Shown here piece by piece: positions 32,919 to 42,803 of a stretch of DNA of 64,000 nt. Below the pieces are notes generated by a model that saw only the letters and a program-made list of their open reading frames with translations, was not told the origin of the DNA and did not search any database. The stretch lies in the NCBI GenBank assembly GCA_001949185.1, contig BDGG01000021.1, positions 26,079 through 90,078 of the forward strand, written 5' to 3'. The stretch comes from Ramazzottius varieornatus (lineage: Eukaryota; Tardigrada; Eutardigrada; Parachela; Ramazzottiidae). The translations under genes and the position numbers were made by a program. Position 1 is the first letter of the stretch. Each line of letters begins with the position of its first letter.

Positions 32919-35677
32919 ATGCTATGCGGTGCGACCAAGATGGGCTTCAAGTTCTCCAAAGCGGAACTGATCGAGCGTTTCAGGGCCTTAACTGACAATG
33001 GCGAGGAGCCGGTGGAAGTGGTGCAGATTTACGTCGCGGGCTCCAAGCTGGAATCGCTGTGCTTGTACGACCCGATCTTAGTCGAAGACAGGAAGGCCAT
33101 CAATGCCGCCATTGCCGAATTTGATGATGGCGAACGCGGTGTCAATGTAAGGAACTCCCTACAGAGTATTTCTCACAGTCTTTTACGTTAAACAAACAGT
33201 GGCAAAAATGCCACATTGGGAATTTCCCGTTTTTGGAATATCAAAAAGAAATGCCGCCTCATCGCATTAAAGCGTATTGAAGTTGATGAAGATGAAGAAT
33301 GTGTTGACTGATGATGTTGGCTTTTTTTCCTTGATAGATTACAGCCAGTCCGCCGATAATTGGTCTGGGCAATTGGATCCCTTATTACGCTCGGGATACG
33401 GGTCTTCGTGCCGGAGAGGCTTGCGTTACGTCTGTCAAAGCGGTGGGTGCTGTCAGCGGGAACCTATAAGGTCTCATTACCCCTGTCAACGTATCCTTCA
33501 ACACCAATGACTGTCTTGACAACCTGCAATTAAACACGATCTAAAAATATAGCTTAATGGGCTCTTTGCTGCTTCGTCGGAAATGATCAATGTCGCTCCC
33601 TTACTACTGCTCCCGCCTTTTTTCCGTCAAATGCCTATAATTGTTACGTCGTAGAGTAATGATGGCTCTTCTCATTCTTCCAGGACACCATTGTGTATTT
33701 TCAAGCCGAGGTCGTCATCGAAGTCGTTGCTCCCATCAGCCAAGCCGGCGCCAAAATCAAACTGAATATCCACTGTGAAATGCCGCGCCCACAAAGCATC
33801 GATACGGATTTGAAAGTGTAAAATAATATTCACCATCTCCAGACTTACACCACTAAAAAAATTGGGACCTTGGTAAAAAACTCGACAAGATGGTTTCCCA
33901 GTGACCGATGCGTCCAGCTAATTACACTGAGAGCGTGAGCCACTTGGGTGTACAACGTTGTCGACCTTTCCCAGTGGCGCACTCTTCCAGGCGAACACGC
34001 TGGAACCGTGCGCCGCTTGGGAAAGCCAACGGCTCGAGCTGCTTTACCGTGCTCCTAAATTCTTTCTGATAATGCACTGCATCATGAAATTTAGCTGATA
34101 TTTGAATGCAGCATGATATTCACCAGTTTACGTATTATTGCCCATTTTTGTAGGCATCGCGTGGAGCATTTGGGATCAGCGATCGGCGAGATCCCCTTCG
34201 TGGAAGCCATCCAGATGAAGTTCGTCTATCCGGGTGATCCCTCGCTTTCCGTGACGGAAGTCAGTGTGGACGAGCCCGTTCGTCTCGTTCTGTGGAAAGT
34301 CCGTCCAGAAAGCGACAAGTCTTCCCTCAAGACTTCCATCATGCCCATGAACTGCGAGCTGTATTCTGACTCGACTAAAGTCGCCGGTGTCACCTTCGTC
34401 CACAACAGGTGCGAGCTCGTGTCATAGTTTGTCCAGACATATTTCTGGCATGATAACCTTGCTGTCTGTTTATTTTCACAGCTGCCAAGAGAAAACACCA
34501 GCTGACATGGTGACATCTGTCATGTCCCGAAAGACCGACGTCGACGGCCTTGAATTTCGCGAGGTATATTGGGCCGACTTCAAGGCCTTCCGCTTTGACG
34601 GTAGTAGCAGCTTGCTGGCCAGCTGCGTGGTCCGCGTCTGCGCCAAGTCACACCTCAAAGACTGCCAAAACCGAGTCGGACCCAACGGCCTGGTAAGTCC
34701 TCACTCGACTGTCGACTTCTTTTCCAAGTGGCGGACCTTCCTCAGGTTATTGCCTGAAAGCGTGCGCCTCTTGGAGAACCCAACGAAATCGTTTTCCAAG
34801 TGGCGCATGTGTCAGTGAGATCCTGGTAACGGATCCCCATGTGCAAAAGCAGCACGGATCCTTTTCCGAGAACTCAGCAACGCTGATTTACCATACATGA
34901 GCGCAATCTCGTTGAAGAATGTCATATTTTCAACTGCCAAACGTTCAGACTTTTCACTGAATATACAGTAGTACAGCGCTGTAGGTAAATTGAAAGTACA
35001 TAGAGAAATGCCAGTCTGTACGGGTGAAGCTGCATAAAGTATGTTACGAGGGATTTTGGCCCATTCTTGGGCCCATCCAAAAGCAGATGACATACAGTAC
35101 CACCAATTGTCAGCCTGTCTAGCATGACCATTTTGTCTTTTGGTTTTTCTAGCCTTGTTTCGAAGAAGGGGATGCTAGAGAAATGTCCGAGTATCCAGCC
35201 ATAAGCGGTGAGAACTCGGAAGACCGGGGCGGCATGGAAGTGCCCAATGCCGAGCTGGAGCTTCTGCGGCTAGCTTACCCAAGACGCTTCCCAGCGCCCA
35301 CGCCCTTGAAGAGATTGCGTCGCAGTGTGCCGGACGATGGCGGTATTGTCACCATCAAGCAGCACCTCCTCGTCCGCCCATCCGTCCTGCCATCAGCGCC
35401 TGCCAGGCTGCAAGCCAGGATAGGCAACTCAACGGAGGACGACCAGCAGCTTGGTCCTCTTGTACGGAACCGCATCTGCTTTCACAACTACATGATCTAT
35501 GTGGCCTTAGGCACCGTACTGTGGTTTCTGCTGTTGGCTCTCTTGCTGATTGTCCTACTGGCCTGTCAAGTCAGAAGGCTAAAAGCCAAGACGCTCGATG
35601 ACGGCCATAGTTTGACCTCCTCCAACTTGTCGTCACCGGGCTCGTCATGTTCTTCGCAGTCACACCTCTACCGTTAA
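32919..35677 (+). CDS. ZP-domain transmembrane protein
   Basis: Six exons, 32919-33146, 33338-33442, 33684-33817, 34154-34408, 34482-34692 and 35153-35677, close in phase and give 485 residues. The end of the fourth exon and the fifth resemble a ZP-C module (FRFDGSSSLLASCVVRVCAK, then DCQ and FEEGD). A furin-type site RLRR at 365-368 follows the ZP module, as in most ZP proteins. One transmembrane helix spans about 424-449 and a short Ser-rich cytosolic tail follows. ZP proteins polymerise into extracellular matrices such as cuticle or egg coats after this cleavage. No signal peptide is present at the chosen start, so a 5' exon is probably missing. In exon 2 the donor GCG|gtgggt was chosen because the more distal one reads through a TAA. 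Hairpin repeats lie in two introns. Confidence 0.78.
33880..34040. repeat. AAGTGGCGCA hairpin repeat (ZP gene intron 3)
   Basis: CCCAGTGGCGCACTCTTCCAG and CTGGAACCGTGCGCCGCTTG form one clear hairpin at about 33963-34025. A more decayed hairpin precedes it (CCCAGTGACCGATG with GTGAGCCACTTGGG). Confidence 0.75.
34715..34815. repeat. AAGTGGCGCA hairpin repeat (ZP gene intron 5)
   Basis: TTCCAAGTGGCGGACCTTCC, GTGCGCCTCTTGGAGAAC and TTCCAAGTGGCGCATG arms lie within intron 34693-35152. Confidence 0.7.
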
Positions 35678-35862
35678 CAAGGCTCCTTAGCAAGCTTCTT
35701 TGGCCGCCTTTTGTACTTGTTATGTACTTCGATTTCTTGTTGCTTTGACTTCTTCAAACATACGTATATTCCACACTTTATTATTTATTTATTAACACAC
35801 GTTAGTAATCTTTATTACCAACCGAAATCCATAAGATGGATCGGAGAAAATTTCAACGTGCA

Positions 35863-38404
35863 TCAAAGGCTAAAGACATACTGTATTACGGAAGCCGATG
35901 GGGCTAACATGGTGGTGTGACGGTGACTTTGAAGGGCTTTGGGGCTAGCACTACAAGAACGAAGGAAAAAAGCAGTTATACCACATAGATGACATGTCAG
36001 CTGCAAAAGGCGGCTTGACTGACCGGATGCCAGTGCTGGTTCCCTGCTTGGTGTGGTCCTGCTTGACAGGGTGAAATGCTGCATGATGGCGGTGAAAAAG
36101 ATGAAGACCTCCATTTTGGCTAGTGGCTCCCCCAGGCAAGCTCGCCGCCCTGAAAGTCACTTTATTGAGCTTAACCCATAGCCAATTGAGGGACAGTAAT
36201 GCTTACCGACTGAGAATGGCTGCACTTCATCAGCTAAACTCTGGATGACCTGTCCCTTCTCATCCAAGAATCTCTCCGGTCGGAAGACATCGGCGTCTCC
36301 CCACACGGCAGGACTGACAAAATGCTGACAAAGTAGCGGCCATACTTCCGTTCCTCCAAATGACAAAGCTCATATCACGGCCATCAATATTTGTTCGGTT
36401 AAGCGGCAAGTGACGGGATGGGTACACGCAAGACGAGAAGTTATGGTACAGGCGGAAAGGACGGCGAAATGGAAACTGGACCGTAGAAAAGTGTCGAAAA
36501 ATGTATTACTGTGAATCGGTCGCTTGCGTACGTGCTCCCGTACCGCCGTAGCGAAAAGGCCTGTCCCATCATTTTTACTGTACCATACTATCTCAGCCTG
36601 CGTGTATACCTTTCGGTATGGTGTAACCTTTGAAGGGGACATCTTCCGTGGTGCAGTGGGGTACGCCAAAAGGCACAAAGTAGGTGATGCGAGTGACCTC
36701 GTTGATAACTGCCGTACTGTGGGGCATCTTGGACTGATCGGCCACAGCAGACCATCGCGACGACACAACGGCCCAATCAACCTCCGCCTGCACTTTTGTC
36801 TGTACTTCCGGGTTGAAGATCATGTAAACCATAGCCCAGCGCAGGAAAGTAGTCGTTGTCTCAAACCCAGCTACGGACGTTGAATCAGTAGTGCATTTCA
36901 AAAGTATGTGCGCTTTCTGATCATCCTCCGAAATTTCCTCTGCTTACCGACGTAAAGGTCCGACAGATTTCGGATGAGTTGGTCATCGGTAAAAGTGCCG
37001 ACGTCTCCTTTTTCATTTATTCGACTTTCTTGCGCACAGAAGTAGTGGTCGACGTAGTCTCGTGGATTATGTGGATCGAAGGACTTTCTGTGTTCTGCAA
37101 CCAGTTCCCTCAGAGGCTTCTGGATGTTTGCAATTCGCCCATTCATCTCCTGGTATCTTCAGGAGAAGGGATAGATGAATCTGAGCCATGGGTACATTTC
37201 AAGAGCAGCGCCCTGCGAAAGGTCGGCGATAACTTTAGCGACGTTGTCTGCAAACTCGTTGAACCGCTGGTCAGCCATGTCCACCCCGTCGCTGAACAGC
37301 ATGAGGGATGCCACATCGGCCACTGAAACACAATGCTCCTTACTATATTTGCCACGCACCCTTGACACCTGCTAACCTGTTCGATACGCACCACGAAAAG
37401 CTATGGGCCAGTAAAATCGTGGACCAGGCTTCCAGAAGAATGTACGTACGCTACAGACTCACAGTAACGTACTTTTCTACGATTGAATTTTCATCGTTTC
37501 CACCTGGCAGGTATATAAGGCTCGGCTAACCTAAAATAAACCGTTTAGCTGTTCTTAGCCGCGGCTTAAATACTTTTTAGACGCACCTAAGACGGCTAGC
37601 CAACATGAATAAACCAATCGAACACACAAAACAATTTGGCCGTGGCTAAGAAGGCTTAAAACGGCTTATTTTAGCCTGGCCGAGCCTACCATACCGGCAG
37701 GTAGTTTGTACTGGCCCATAATTTCTCTTGGTGGGTGTACTGTACCGGAGATGGCCAGTGTCAATTTGGGATCGAAGATTCTGTCTGGCTGTCTGCGTAA
37801 CTCCGCCACCAGGTGCGCCGCTTCCTTTTGAACCCGCTCTTCCCCCTAGCTTTCGCTAAACCTTGAAATAAGAGAGCTCATTCCATGACCATGCAATACC
37901 AAGCTAACTTAACGCTCGAACGGTAGGCCTACGTACCAAAATCACGAAGCGCTTGCAAGGAAAAGCGGCGATGGTCCTTCCATATTTCTCCATCGCCCAT
38001 GACAATACCTACGAAGAAGGCAGGGCAGTTCTGGTGGTATACCTGACGCCAACGGTTATTTATAGCAAGACGATGACGGACTTACCGTCTCGCATGTTTC
38101 CAGAAAAGTGTTGAAGGATGCCGGCGCGGGTTCGGTTGTTGAGTCGCTCGTCCTTGAACAGTGTTCGAATGGAATCCATATCGCCCACCGCCACACAAAA
38201 GCGCTCGCCCAGGTAAAAGCTAAACAGGTTGCCATATTTTGAAGCCCATTTCCGAAAGGTTTTATCCGGACGTTGCACGTCCACATTCGTCGTCCCCACC
38301 AAGGGTAGCGCAGCTGGACCAGGAGGAATACGTCCATTCCATCGATCAATCATACGCAGGAAGTACCTTCGGAATCGGTAGAGAAACAGAGCAGTCGCCG
38401 TCAT
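35863..38404 (-). pseudogene. Cytochrome P450 (CYP2-clan type), disabled copy
   Basis: Seven exon-like blocks on the minus strand, 38404-38086, 38008-37937, about 37855-37746, 37322-36948, 36870-36610, 36353-36207 and 36149-35863, match the intron positions of the P450 at 42.8-45.0 kb. Exons 5 and 6 have identical lengths (261 and 147 nt). Conserved P450 parts are PPGPAALPLVG, the I-helix AGFETTTTFLRW, FRPERFLD and the haem loop FSVGRRACLG. Lesions: an in-frame TAG at 37846-37848 with a one-base phase mismatch between exons 2 and 3, an in-frame TGA at 37159-37161, and TTG where the N-terminal ATG is expected (the first usable ATG is 38404). Intact it would be an ER-anchored mono-oxygenase. 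Sequencing error could explain one lesion, hardly all three. Confidence 0.82.
37507..37692. repeat. GGCTAAAA-rich MITE, compact copy
   Basis: The ends TAAGGCTCGGCTAACCTAAA and TTTAGCCTGGCCGAGCCTA are inverted. Inside are GTTCTTAGCCGCGGC, AATAAACCAATCGAACACAC and GGCCGTGGCTAAGAAGG. At about 185 bp this is the most complete copy of the family seen at 16.9 and 18.4 kb. It lies in the third intron of the P450 pseudogene. Confidence 0.75.
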
Positions 38405-39628
38405 CAGCAGGAATGCTGGGGCAGAAGCGTGCCACAAAGTGTTTCCGGTAGCCGTGGCTCCCGCGATTCTGAGCTCTAACCAGTAATAATGGCTACCGGG
38501 CTACCGGGATTTTTAAACCGTATCGGTAGCGAAAGGGGTTCTGGGGGGCAAGCCAGAGGAAAATTTCGGATTTTTGTTCGTAAATTCAGAAAGTGGCGCG
38601 GTATTGCTAACATTTATACTGTAGCCGTCCGCCACTTACCGGGGTGACTTTCGATGAAAGGCTGGGCAGTAACTCATTTACAGTACACTACTTCTAGTGA
38701 ACTGACGCAAAACAGCGGTAGACGTAAACGGATCAGTGCGCCACTTTACTCCGAGATGTCGTTACCGCAGTTGAGGCTCTGACGGAAACGTGCATGAGAT
38801 GGGAGGCGTTCGCGGTTCTTTATGTAACGAGTATGCCAGCAGCTCGGTATCGGCCCATATGTAATCCCTATGTCAGCGGTTAGTCACAGAGTTATTTTGA
38901 GCTTCTGCCTTTTCTATTGAAACTCCTAATGCCTGCTGCGGTCTGTACTCGTCCGCCATATGGAAGTGGGTAAAACTTCATGGTACCCGACAGAGATATT
39001 GATACATGTGAGCGAGCTTTGAGCTTTGACGGGTGAATGATGGAAACGTCGGATAGCAACGGAAAGTCATCGAGTTTTACTATCGGCACTCGGTAGATTC
39101 GCTAACCGGAACTAAAAAGGTCGTCATCGCAGTACTTTCTAAAAAGTTGCTGTTGTCGCCGATACAGTGTGAGGCTATTAAGTAATGCTCGCGAAGCTTA
39201 GTAATACAACCTTGCATGCGACTTGATACCCCATGTTATCATATGTCAACCCACTTCGGGTGGTCTAACATGGCATTTTTGGCCACGAGCTGTCGTTGCG
39301 GAGCTGGTTTTGTTCGTAAGTTTGTGTTTGAACATCTCTGCTGAACTTTGCCCAGTGAAGGGCAAAGTACAACATTAGTGGAGATAAGCTTGTGAATGGA
39401 ATGTGACTGAGGAGAAGCGAAAGTAGGTCACAAAAGAAGGAGATAAGGCTATAGCATTGTATTCTGAGTCACAGGGAGTAATTCAATGGTTGGGAACTTG
39501 GGATACGCGCTGCCATCATCCCAGTTCCCGTTTCTTCTCTTTTAGCCTCCCTCGGCGGCAACAGCACCCGTTAGGGTGCCGCCCCGCGAGTTTGTTCTGA
39601 GCCATCGAACTCACTCTTAGACTTGACA
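38405..39628. other. Intergenic, no supported gene
   Basis: A degenerate hairpin pair (AGAAAGTGGCGCGG and CCGTCCGCCACTTACC, about 38589-38640) is the only structure noted. No exon is supported. Confidence 0.45.
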
Positions 39629-39931
39629 ATGACTCTTTTCGAACTCATTACTCTTCTTGTATTTTTGTGCCCGAATCATGTAGGATCTGATGGAAACTGT
39701 TATTACCGTATTTCGGAAATAAACTGTCACAGCTTGGACCACCTACATGGAGAATCATTCCGCCGCCCCTGTTTCATCGAGCTGGAACTCTATTGTCCTA
39801 ATAAAGAATCAAGGAGCAAAAGAAATCTTATGGTGGATCCCTTCTTACACGACTTGTCTAGCTATACAGTTGTCCTCTGGGATAGAGGGAAGGAGCAGTC
39901 GTGGTTCGTACTGCCACTTTCGAACGTATAA
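39629..39931 (+). CDS. Possible exon with signal-peptide-like start
   Basis: An ATG at 39629 opens a 100-codon frame whose first about 18 residues are hydrophobic (MTLFELITLLVFLCPNHVGS). Cys-containing sequence and a basic RSKR site follow. It could be the 5' exon of the gene at 40.0-40.7 kb or a small secreted protein. There is no recognised family, and a donor within the frame was not fixed. Confidence 0.3.
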   Translation: MTLFELITLLVFLCPNHVGSDGNCYYRISEINCHSLDHLHGESFRRPCFIELELYCPNKESRSKRNLMVDPFLHDLSSYTVVLWDRGKEQSWFVLPLSNV

Positions 39932-40045
39932 TCGACAAGCTGTTATATACCTCTTGACAAGGAAAATTTCACTTCTCAAGGGAGTTATAATATAATTGAT
40001 CTTTCCTTCTGTCCCGGATTACCTTTCGTCGAGGAATGTTGGCAG

Positions 40046-40655
40046 TGAATCTTTCAGTGGAGGACTGGCCTTGTACCAGAATGCTGTTTTCCGACTTGCC
40101 AACGACCGCAAAACCCAACCACCTATTCCCCTCAACGAGAGTACCTTTCAGGTAAAGATCCGTTAAAGAAATTTTCCGTTAAACACACTCCATTGTGGAT
40201 GACTAAACTGATCTTTTAGATCGAAAAAGCGTTGGAATATGTCCCTTTTTCCAGCGGTCCCTGTGAGGCTCCCGGTGTCAGTTCCTCGTCACCGTTTCAA
40301 GAAATGACGTGGAAAAGTAACGATCAGACTATGTCGCGGTTCGAGGATAAAACTTTCGATTATGGCTTCCCGACGCCGGGGAAGAAGAACGTCCGAGTGA
40401 TCGAAGAGGAAACATGTTTTTCGTCTGCTGTCTGGTCGAGCTCGCGATAACTTCCGGAAGGCTGCTACGACGATCCAAGCTCCGCTAAACGGCCCAATGA
40501 TGCGGGAGGCAGCGGTAGCGGCGCATCTTTGAGCAAGAATCAAAGCTTGATGAGCTCTTCCTTTCCGCAGAAGCCGGTATCTCTGACCGGTGGAAATAAT
40601 GGACGTCCGGACAGACCGCCACTACCGCCAACGTTTAACAAGCTTCATCTGTCCA
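40046..40655 (+). CDS. Uncertain gene fragment, Pro/Ser-rich, with an in-frame TAA
   Basis: Two exon-like blocks join in phase: 40046-40140 (ends NESTFQ|gtaaag) and 40220-40655 (begins IEKALEYVPFSSG, ends before gtaaga). The product is polar, Ser/Pro-rich, with a PPLPP stretch near the end, like a cytosolic adaptor or receptor tail. A TAA at 40448-40450 interrupts the second block. Either this is a disabled gene, or a very short 45-nt intron (GTTTTTCG to CGGAAG, about 40412-40456) removes it; that intron would keep the frame. Downstream, a pogo-like element begins 17 bp after the donor. I do not recognise the family and the 3' exon is unresolved. Confidence 0.4.
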
Positions 40656-40670
40656 GTAAGAATATTTTCG

Positions 40671-41280
40671 TACTGTAGTGCTCGCAGTTTATCGCGCACT
40701 CAACCACGTGATTAGTCTGGTTTGTCCGGCAAGATCAGCTGTTGCCAGAAGGGCGTGAGTTGATTGACTTTAATGGGTCGTCAGTTATTTTGAAAAACGA
40801 TCCGGTCCAAATTCCAGTTTCTTTCACTGGATCCGAAGGTAGAAAACATTGTCATGGCTAGGACCCGTATATTTATAGCGATGAGGATGCGGAGAAAGCT
40901 TTGAGAAACTATGAAGAGAGCGGATTATCGAGGAGAAAGCATGCGAAGCTTACAGGAATTCCGGAATCAGCCATGCGCAGCTGGTGGTGAGTCGAATGAT
41001 ACCTGTTCCATAAGCAGCTGATAAGCTTCACGGAACCTCATGTTTTTGCTTCACAAAGCAAAGATTCCGGGCAAGCGAGGACCGGAGAAAAGTGAGCAGA
41101 TACCGGAAACGCTCCAGAAGGAAATGAGCAATTTGAGTTTGACTTTTCAGAATAACACTTGTCTTAACCGATGGCCAATCATTGATTGTTGATAAAGCAG
41201 TACAACGTCTAAAATCCCCGATCGGGCGTTATTTACTGTTCACGTGGTTGAGTGCGCGATAAACTGCGAGCACTACAGTA
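40671..41280. mobile_element. Pogo-like non-autonomous element carrying an HTH exon
   Basis: CTGTAGTGCTCGCAGTTTAT starts at 40673 and its inverted copy ends at 41278. The inverted repeats run about 38 bp through CACTCAACCACGTG, and both ends abut TA. Inside, 40880-40990 encodes a psq/CENP-B-type helix-turn-helix (GLSRRKHAKLTGIPESAMRS) ending at a GTGAGT donor. A second exon-like block near 41060-41130 begins KIPGKRGPEKSE. No DDE catalytic domain is present in 606 bp, so this is a deletion derivative of a pogo/Tigger element. Confidence 0.82.
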
Positions 41281-41327
41281 ATTATCTTACGCCTAACTGT
41301 TGTACGTAATTTTCAAATAGTTTTTCT

Positions 41328-41510
41328 TTGACGGCTCCGCGGAGCGAGACTGACACGGATACGGACGCCGAAGAATTCCTGTTGGTGTCGTTGGTGATGG
41401 CAGAATTCGAACCGCCGAAGGAAAGACGAAGGAAGGCCCGCCAGTCCACACTCCTTCTCCCGAAAAAGGCCAAAGTCTCGGACGCGAGCGAGGATGGATG
41501 GTCTGCTTGA
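41328..41510 (+). CDS. Short open frame, possible 3' exon
   Basis: The frame gives TDTDTDAEEF, then a highly charged KERRRKARQSTLLLPKKAK stretch and a stop after GWSA. It could end the gene at 40.0-40.7 kb, but I could not find an acceptor in the right phase. It may be chance. Confidence 0.18.
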   Translation: MTAPRSETDTDTDAEEFLLVSLVMAEFEPPKERRRKARQSTLLLPKKAKVSDASEDGWSA

Positions 41511-42803
41511 CGCCATGGAACTCGCTCGGCTTTCCGCCAGAAGGGAGACTTAGTGGTCTTTCCTGGCTGTTTTGTTTAAATCTGACTTTCTCGTGTTAGT
41601 TCTTTTAAAATGTTTTACGTGTCTTATCGGAACTTGTCGTATCTTATATAAAAAGGCAGAATGATCTGCTCCCTATGAAAGAGCGGTGACTAGTGAAAGT
41701 TCCCACCGTGAAAACGAGTTTTCCCTTGGGTTTTTAGAGAGTCCAGAAAGGTCAGCATTCCAGCCCCTGAGAGTGACCTTTCGGGCCACCGGAATTTTTT
41801 CTGGACTTCCGTGGCCATATGCTCCTGCTACCGCAATTTTCGGTCCCTGGCGCGCTACCGTGCTGGGGACAGGGAGGCCATTCCAGGACCATGTGGTGCA
41901 AAATTATGCCGGTTGCAAAGTCTTGCTGTCAATGGGCACCAGACAAAGTTCTTTCCGAAGAACAGCTCCAACACAACGCGTTAAGTGACTGTACAACCGG
42001 TAAGATTATGACGTCCAGCTTGATACTGAGTGAGAGATAAAGATTCTAAGATACGAGCGAAGTCCTGGGAGTATGGGACCTTTTTGGCAAGTCATCCTTA
42101 AGACTTGCACAGCTCCGATCATCACATCACTGATGAGGCAAACGTCACCGGGGTGATGTAGCTCTCAGGCCGGCACTGCCCGGTAATTATTTACCGCGTC
42201 TGCTGCTCCTTGAGCGGACCCAGCGAATGCTCACCGCACACGCGCCTGCCCCAGAGGTGAGCATGGACAAAAATGTGGGCAACGGAGCGAAAGGGGCACC
42301 GCTCCGATTGATTTAGTTGATTGGTCGACCTCAGTTGGTCCGTGTCGCTTTCGCTCTGCTGGCTGCTGCCCACATTTTTGTCCATGCCCACATTTAGGGC
42401 AGACGCTTGTACTTAAATCCTGAAAATGAACCATAATAACTAAATAAATCAATTGCTGAATTCCGAATAATTCGAATTGTTAATTCAGCTGGACTGAATG
42501 TCAAGTTGAAACTGAAGCTGCGAACACCCCTTTACGCCGGAGGTGTTTCGATGAGTTGTAATGACAATCAGAATAGGACTTATATTAAAACAACACTGGT
42601 CAAAACCACTCGTTAGTGCACGAGGGTACAGTATATTCAGGACAAGCAAGAAAGCTGCAGGACATCCCACAAAGACACTAGGAAAGTCCGGTTTCCCATA
42701 TCGCGTGTACGATAGATCAAAACTCCCTCTGACACTCTTGAAACTATTCGTCCACTGTCTGGTTTGTCCGAGAGTTGAGCCAATCAAGCGCGCGGTGTCA
42801 CCG
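41511..42803. other. Intergenic, with one palindromic element
   Basis: No exon is supported. The main structure is the inverted-repeat element at 42261-42387. Confidence 0.45.
42261..42387. repeat. Palindromic element with perfect 21-bp arms
   Basis: The 21-bp arm at 42261-42281 (core ATGGACAAAAATGTGGG) is repeated exactly in inverted orientation at 42367-42387. A weaker inner pair (CGGAGCG/CGCTCCG) adds structure. There is no coding; it is probably a foldback or MITE. Confidence 0.75.

Noticed and set aside
3275-34815. The AAGTGGCGCA repeats as a CRISPR-like array or as transcription-factor binding clusters.
   Set aside because: They are dispersed hairpins of alternating polarity with diverged arms, not direct repeats with uniform spacers, and there is no evidence of protein binding.
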